The position numbers and the translations under genes were made by a program. This document shows, one piece after another, positions 57,919-64,000 of a DNA stretch of 64,000 nt; within the stretch, counting starts at the first letter, position 1, and each line of letters opens with the position of its first letter. The notes under the pieces are model-generated. The model made no database searches. It saw nothing but the letters and a program-made list of their open reading frames with translations, and was not told the origin of the DNA. Source of the DNA: Lunularia cruciata (taxonomy: Eukaryota > Streptophyta > Marchantiopsida > Lunulariales > Lunulariaceae); contig OX419761.1 in NCBI GenBank assembly GCA_948567375.1, positions 48,894,243 through 48,958,242 of the forward strand, written 5' to 3'.

Positions 57919-58030
57919 TCAAGAGTCCCCCAGTCACTATCTCAAGAGTCCTATAGTTGATATATCAAGAGTCCTAAAATGCATACCTCAAGAGTCTTAT
58001 AGTCAATATCAAGAGTACTCGACTACATTT
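57919..58030. repeat. 23-bp tandem repeat, five copies
   Basis: TCAAGAGTC recurs at 57919, 57942, 57965, 57988 and 58009 (steps 23, 23, 23, 21) with partly conserved spacers (AGTC, ATAT). Confidence 0.85.
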
Positions 58031-58540
58031 AGTATAAAATTTTTGTAAGAGTAGATGTCTTGATATATTAAACCTCTAGATATATCATTTCTCTTAGTGT
58101 AGTTTGAAGCTTTGAGTCAAGCTTCTCCTTCTTGGTTTAAGTTAAGATACTCCTTTCTTCTTAAAGAAGCTGACTATCAAAAATTAATCTTACAGCTTCA
58201 ATGACAAAGGAAGAAGTTGCTTGTCAAAGAGTGAGAAAAAGGTCTACCTTTCCTATCTAGATTTTCATTGTAATAATATACATTGTACATGGTCTTCTTG
58301 TGGTCATTATAATTGGTAGATGTGAACCAAAGGGTATTTTAGCATGATGTGGGGCTTGGCAATATGATGGAATGCTCCACTTGTCACCTAGATTTGATGC
58401 AAAATTGAATCACATATTCAAGTGGAATCAGCTAGAGATTGTTTATGCTTAAGATTAGCTCCCATGCTTATGCATAGGCTTCATTGCTAAATAGAAAATT
58501 CTAGGCTAAGATGTTCAGTTGAAAGCAAGATTTTTAAGTT

Positions 58541-58585
58541 ACTTTGAAAAATCAAACTTTGAAAAATCAAACTTTGAAAAATCAT
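58541..58585. repeat. 15-bp tandem repeat, three copies
   Basis: ACTTTGAAAAATCAA at 58541, 58556 and 58571; the last copy ends CAT. Confidence 0.9.
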
Positions 58586-59649
58586 ATCTACTAAAGTTCT
58601 AAGCAAAAAACCTTGCTATTAGAGTTGTTAGAAAGCTGTTGAAGTCTACTATTAAACTATGTAGGTTTCAATAGGTTTGTTTCAGGTTTTGAATCCATAT
58701 TTCCCAGAAGGCTTGCTACTCAGATTCCTTCTACATTTCACCATTAGTTGTTAGTTGCTATGAGATCTTGGTATTACTACATTATTGAGTATGTCAAAAG
58801 CACAGCATGTCCTCTGATGAGGGTAGCACTAGCAATGTTTATGAACCAATAAACTATTGGCAATTAAGAAGTGACCCTTGATTATTCACTCCAATCTTGT
58901 TAGACTCAAAATCATTTTGACAACAACCAAATCCATCAATTGCTTCAGTGTCTCTTAGTACCACACCTACCCAAAGTTTAGTTTCAAGTTCAAGACTAGG
59001 ATTCTCAAGCTTGGAAGCACATCAAAGGCCTTGGAAGAGATCAAGAGTGTGATGTATACCTACTTTATCACATAGGGTATTTCCTTTCACCTCATTTTTC
59101 TTTCAAGCTACTCCAACACCCACCAACATATAGTATGGAGGTCAATAGCTCATTTGGAAGGATTGAAAAGATCAGTGGGAGGCCAAGTACTACATCTTTG
59201 AGGTAATTCAAGACTACATTCTCAAAAATGGTTGTTGAATTGAAGTTGAAGTATGGTGCATTCGCAACTTCACTCAAGGATTTGCATTCAAGCAACTTGC
59301 TAGATATGTGCACTATGAAGCCTTGGATATTTATGAGCAACATGCTCCTCAAATTTTGGCACCACATTAGTCCCTAACCCAGCATATGCTCTTGCTATTG
59401 CTACCACCTCTCAAAAAACTTTTCAAACTGCCATTCAAGTACATAGTGTAGTGGCAAATAATCCAACCTTAGCCCCCTACTTCAATAGCTCTTATGCCAC
59501 AAGAACTTGCTACAACTACATCCAACTTACCTCCTACTATGAATGCACATGCTAGTGCTGGTCTAGTGAGTGAATCTTTATGAGCTTTAGAGCTAAAATT
59601 TTCAATTAAGAGTTCTAAAAAAAATTCAACTTGCTATATTTACACACAC

Positions 59650-60420
59650 ACAAATTAGATGTTGAAGATGCTCTACATGCGTCTTCTCAAGCTGAAAGAT
59701 GACACTCAAAGCATCATAAACCTAGGGGTTGCTCACCAATATGTTTGTGCATTGGAGTGTAACCAAGCACTTCATTTGCAAGTTTTGCAATGGGTTTGCA
59801 ATATGTTTGGTGATTCCTATACCTCATTGGATGTCTACAACATTGTAGAGAAGTTGGAGTTAGCTCATGCTCACTATGAAGCTAGTACTTTGAGACTCAC
59901 ATTAAAAACTAGACCTTAGCTCTAACCAACAACATTAACCAAGTTTAGTCACTCATTTTCCAAAGGCAAACAAGCACAATTTGTTGCATCCTTCCTCCCT
60001 TTTTGCTACTATTGTGGTCCCCTAAACACAAGACTAATTAGTGTAGCATCCCTTCCATAAATCTCTTTTGTGACTATTGTGGTAAGGTGGGTCATTTAGA
60101 GGCTGTTTTTTTTGCTAAGCTCCCTACTCTTTGGTGGCTATTTTGGTAAGGAGGGTAATTTAGAGGCTGTTTGTTTTGCTAAGCTCCCTTAAAAGAGCCA
60201 ATTACAAAAACCATACCCACTCCTACCATTGCTCCTTCTTCCAAGGCTAAACCTACTCAAGCTTCAACTCCCAGTACTTCATCCAAGGGTAATTCTAGCA
60301 AGAGTGCAAAGAAGAAGGAGAATCAACATGCAAAGAAGGAAGTACTTTAGGCCCAAGCCACTCAAGTGAAAACTTTGCAAAGTGAGGTAGAGTTCTTGAG
60401 AGCACAACTTTGTAGTTTGA
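59650..60420 (+). pseudogene. gag-like remnant with a duplicated zinc knuckle
   Basis: The frame 59659-59919 (LKLKDDTQSIINLGVAHQYV, VEKLELAHAHYEA) precedes a broken region reading FCDYCGKVGHLEAVFFAKLP at 60063-60125. The last Cys of the CX2CX4HX4C knuckle is Phe. The segment is duplicated at once as GYFGKEGNLEAVCFAKLP (60130-60190), with its first Cys and His lost but the last Cys kept. A Ser/Pro/Lys-rich tail and a coiled coil (KTLQSEVEFLRAQLCSLKCK) follow to 60430. No RT or integrase follows, so the element type is open. Confidence 0.45.
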
Positions 60421-62500
60421 AGTGCAAATCTACCCAATCAATTGGGCATGCTCAACATATCCTTGCCTCAACTTTAGACACAGTTCTTTCAAGGTCATTT
60501 TATGGCCTCCCATGGGACACTATGGTAGCAAAATGAGCTTTATCCAAGAACCACCCTCTGTAGGTATCATTGTTGAATTTCATCTTATTTTTGTCCATCA
60601 TAACAAGACATTAGTGCTTCTCCTAAGGTTCCAATCACTAGGCAAGTAGTCAAGCCAATGGTCTTATATCTTGTTCAGGTAACCCTAAACTTTTGACTAA
60701 AGCTAGAGAGTCTAGAGCTATCAAGCCACAATCATTTTGGCCGCTCACTTTGGAGGAGGAGTGCAACTTGTTGCCAAGGGGAAAAGATTACATCTAATTT
60801 ACATACCCTTATGCACATTTTTCTTCTAATCAGCTTGTGAAATGCCAAATTTCAACCTATAGAATGTTACACAAGGTTCTCACTACAACGGTATTTGGCT
60901 TTCAAGATTTGAAACTAAGCACCAACAAGGTCATTGCAATGCTAAACGACATATTGGATACCAAATCAAGACCTCTTTCAGCTCTTGTTTTACATTTTAT
61001 AGAGCTTATAACTCACATCTTGAAGGGACACTCCATGGGTCCATACATTAGGGGGTTTTAGAAATAGATTTGAAAGATGTCTATGGGATATATAATAAAC
61101 TTTGTAATAATTTTTAGTGAACTCTGTAAGGAGACAAGATTGCAATAAATGAATGCTTTGTAAATTCAGTTATGGGATATTTTATCCAAATTGCATTTAC
61201 TTATAAAAATCAAGCTCTATGTTATGGATGTTTAGAAATGTCATAACTAAATAAATGATTGTCATACAAAGTGATGTGTTTTCTCAAGACAGTGGCCACA
61301 TGGTTAGATGAGTCAAATATGATTTATGATTTGGTTCACATATTCAAAATCCGAAATTCCCTTCCTCAACAATTCTAAATTCTAAACTTGATTTCACCAC
61401 ACTCTTGAGCAAATGTGTGAGTTGTCAGCAAACTAAACAGAGGTTTTGTAGTTTTGCATTGGTGTGAGAAATGATCAGCACCATCATGTGGCAACCAAGA
61501 AATTGATTAGCAGTTGAGGGATTTTATGCCAGGAATGCAACAAAATATTTGCAATGGGAGATCAAGTACCTTGTTTTAGTGCATGAGACTCACTTTTGGA
61601 TGCTTATCCAGGACCTATAAAGTCATCTTTGGATTTGCAACTTCAACAACCATTAGGGAAATTTGGAGACTTGTTGAGGATGACTTCTTCCATGCCAAGC
61701 AAAACAAAGGAGGATGAAAAATTTTTCATAGCAACACACCATTATAGCCAAATATTGGATTAGTTGGAGGACCCCGAGCATTTTGCACATATTCATGGTA
61801 GGAATTGCAAAAGCCCATTCAAAAATCAATCGCATTTAGTTTCATGGCAACCTTTTTGAGTAGGGAGGGACAAGGATTTCCTACTTCTATGACAGGTGAT
61901 AGGCTTTACAAGAAATGGTTGAGGTACATGAAATAGTACAAAGAAACTCAAGAGCTTAAGAACAAGTCTATTGGAGAAGGTCTCATTGAGAATGAATATG
62001 GCAAAGGGTGGAGAACTATAGAAGATAAATTGAATGGAATGTGCTTGCATTTTGCAAGAATGGAAGCCATGTTTGGGACCAAAGCAAACATAAGTCCACC
62101 TACAATGGTAAGTTTAGGGGATTTTAATCTCAATTTGAGCAAGATTTGCAAGGCTAGTGAGGAGGAGGTCCATGAAGGATGCACAAGAGTGCTTGTAATT
62201 CCCATCTCCTCTAGAGGTGGTGCTCCTTGACTTGAGCCCCCAATTTGTCCCAAACACCCAAGGAGTGGAAAGTATACCAAGTGGTATGGACAATGGAATC
62301 CTATCACCCGAGGATGAGTCTCCATTTGTTCCATCAATCAAGGACTCACCTTTCATTACACCACCACCTTTAACTTCTATGGGGATGGATGCAAGTGTGC
62401 TTTCATCGACCAAGAAAAAGAACATGACCCAAAGAGGGGGAAAGGTGGAATATCAGCAAGTAAGGTACCCAGGTTATTACCTAGTATGTCATTGTCTCAT
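60421..62500. other. No recognised feature
   Basis: AT-rich. Overlapping frames on both strands near 61948-62507 (Pro/Ser-rich on plus: LSPEDESPFVPSIKDSPFIT) could be the remains of a gene, but no family is recognised. Confidence 0.35.
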
Positions 62501-62830
62501 GATTTAGCCAAAATTACCATGTTGAAGGCAGATACAATAGAATCCAAGGAGAAGTTATGACTAGCTGAACTAGAAGCCACCAACATGAGGAAAAGACATA
62601 AAATAATGATGAAAATGGAAGCAAAGTGTGTTAGATTAGAGACAAAGAAGATGAAAATTAAAATTGAGAAAAAATTGAGTGTAGATAAAAAGGAAAGTTA
62701 GGGCAGACAAACACAAATTTAAGGAGAAGAGTTTGGAGTCAAAGCACACTCATGAAATCAAAATGAGTCTCATACAAGCAGGGAAAACTCCCAAAGAAAT
62801 GAGTAACTATTTCAAAGTGCTCACTTAGGT
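62501..62830 (+). pseudogene. Lys/Glu-rich coiled-coil remnant
   Basis: Reads IESKEKL, LAELEATNMRKRHKIMMKME and LETKKMKIKIEKKLSVDKKE with stops. Low-complexity; possibly the 3' part of the previous unknown frame. Confidence 0.35.
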
Positions 62831-63109
62831 TCAAAGTCCATCATACTCTATTGATAGCAAATAGTATACCAACATGTAACCTTTATTATGATTATAATAA
62901 AGATGAGTTATGGAAATTTGATAAATGCTACTAGTAACTACCAAATGCTGCTCATTACCACTTAATGTAGTTCATTACAACTAAGTTCCTCCCATGTTTT
63001 TTCTTTGCCGCTCCAAGTCGCCCCTAGATGCCAAGCATTACCACTTAGTGCCACCCATCAACTCTATTCTACCGCCACTTTTTGCCACTCAATGCCGTAC
63101 TTTGATGAA

Positions 63110-63260
63110 CAAAAGCCAATTAGCGCTTGTAGGCACTTGTCAGTGCTCGTAGATACTTGAAAGCACTCATGGGTGCTTGTAAATGCTTGTAAGCGCTCAT
63201 AGGCACTTCTGTTTAATTGGCGGTGCTCGTCAAGGCTTGTAGGCACTCATGAGTAATCAA
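63110..63260. repeat. Degenerate minisatellite
   Basis: Imperfect repeats of GCACTYGTAGGYGCTYGT of about 18-20 bp in several copies (for example GCGCTTGTAGGCACTTGTCA, then GTGCTCGTAGATACTTGAAA). Shorter relatives occur at 63000-63110 (GCCACTTAGTGCC types). Confidence 0.65.
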
Positions 63261-63488
63261 TGATACTACTTGATGCATGTTGATGCATATTGGCATTGAT
63301 TGACACCCATAATTGGTTAAGTGTGGTGACTTGTGATGTGGGTGGTGCACATAGGTGCCAAGTGATGCCCTGTTTGATGCACAAGGCACAATTAAGTATA
63401 TATAGCACATGAAAATATGAGAGTTAGACACAAAAATATAAGAGTTTCACAAGTGTAAACTAAAATATATTTGAGTATAAAAGATAAA

Positions 63489-63656
63489 TGTATACATGAG
63501 GATAAATGAACAAAAGATGCATATAAATGGGGAGCCAATAAAACCTAAACCTATCATTATGGTACAAATAGATGTATACATGAGGATAAATGAACAAAAG
63601 ATGCATATAAATGGGGTGCCAATAAGGCCTAAAGCTATCATTATGGCACAGGAGGA
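63489..63656 (+). repeat. 84-bp tandem duplication, in frame
   Basis: Two units (63489-63572, 63573-63656), both starting TGTATACATGAGGATAAATG. 84 bp is 28 codons, so a 28-residue unit (MRINEQKMHING...) repeats in the frame 63496-63693. No known domain. Confidence 0.88.
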
Positions 63657-64000
63657 GGTGAAGAAGAAGAGTGAGATGCACCATGGTGTCTAAGTGCTAT
63701 GATTGCATCCTCAAGTCTATAATGGTATACATGATGTTGAATCCTAAATGGACTCAATGATCACCATAGGGACCACTCGCTCTCATCCAAGCCTTGGTGC
63801 TTGATACCACTAGCAAGAAGAGAATATGTGTCACTAGTATAAGAACTCAGTCTACTTGATGTCCATTCCTCTTTTGCCCAACTAACAACATGCCTATCGT
63901 CATAGACAAATCTGTCCAGAGCACTTATCAAAGGTCAAATGACCAAGTGAATGATGCTTTCTGTACCCTATAAGGATGGAAGTGGGTAGGGTGGATAGCA

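Larger units (their letters stand above)
57201..59640. other. AT-rich stretch with small tandem repeats
   Basis: No gene recognised. Contains the tandem repeats at 57919 and 58541. Confidence 0.45.

Noticed and set aside
61948..62507. Overlapping frames on both strands as a host gene
   Set aside because: No domain, no exon signals I can defend, and stops on either side.
63110..63260. A CRISPR-like array
   Set aside because: Units are adjacent, degenerate and 18-20 bp, without unique spacers, in a eukaryotic setting.

Overview
The window reads as nuclear DNA of a land plant with a large, old, repeat-packed genome. I see no intact host gene, rRNA, tRNA, CRISPR array or bacterial-type gene. 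Nearly everything recognisable is Ty3/gypsy retrotransposon sequence in nested layers, most of it decayed by C-to-T changes. A DNMT3-type methylase sits in one family; DNMT3 is known in mosses and other non-flowering plants and lost in angiosperms, so a gymnosperm, fern or other non-flowering plant is plausible. No species can be named.

Layer 1, 1-28803, minus strand: an old Ty3/gypsy element enters at the left edge inside a PHD finger and runs right through integrase, RNase H, reverse transcriptase (RT), a DNA methyltransferase (MTase), protease, a deleted gag, a leader and a terminal repeat (28346-28803). Three later insertions cut it. They are a solo LTR (1853-2593, 5-bp target duplication ATAGG), a second copy of the same family on the plus strand (3912-13849, target duplication TCCC or ATCCC), and a tandem chromovirus (13981-24520).

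The plus copy 3912-13849 is the most informative object. In order it holds repeat A1, a putative self-priming site, a leader, gag with two zinc knuckles, an aspartic protease, a DNMT3-like cytosine-5 methyltransferase in canonical motif order, RT, RNase H, a DDE integrase and a C-terminal PHD finger. It ends with repeats B1, A2 and B2. The order A1-internal-B1-A2-B2 is a split-direct-repeat layout, familiar from PAT/Ngaro elements with tyrosine recombinases but unexpected with a DDE integrase. The gag-protease-methylase frame is continuous for over 4 kb but carries 8 TAG and 1 TGA stops and no TAA.

Layer 2, 13981-24520: a chromodomain chromovirus arranged LTR-internal-LTR-internal-LTR. Its LTRs carry TATAAAT boxes downstream of dense GAA/TTC inverted modules resembling heat-shock elements. 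The same family recurs as a solo LTR (30350-30742), as a plus element (35597-46685), and as a minus element (39324-44863) inserted in that plus element.

The rest, 28804-35220 and 46686-64000, is AT-rich. It holds remnants of a lysine/glutamate-rich coiled-coil family, a set of 740-770 bp solo LTRs called LTR-X here (some with clear target duplications), a fragment with restriction-like-endonuclease motifs (33606-34500), a gag-like remnant with zinc knuckles (59650-60400), and several small tandem repeats.
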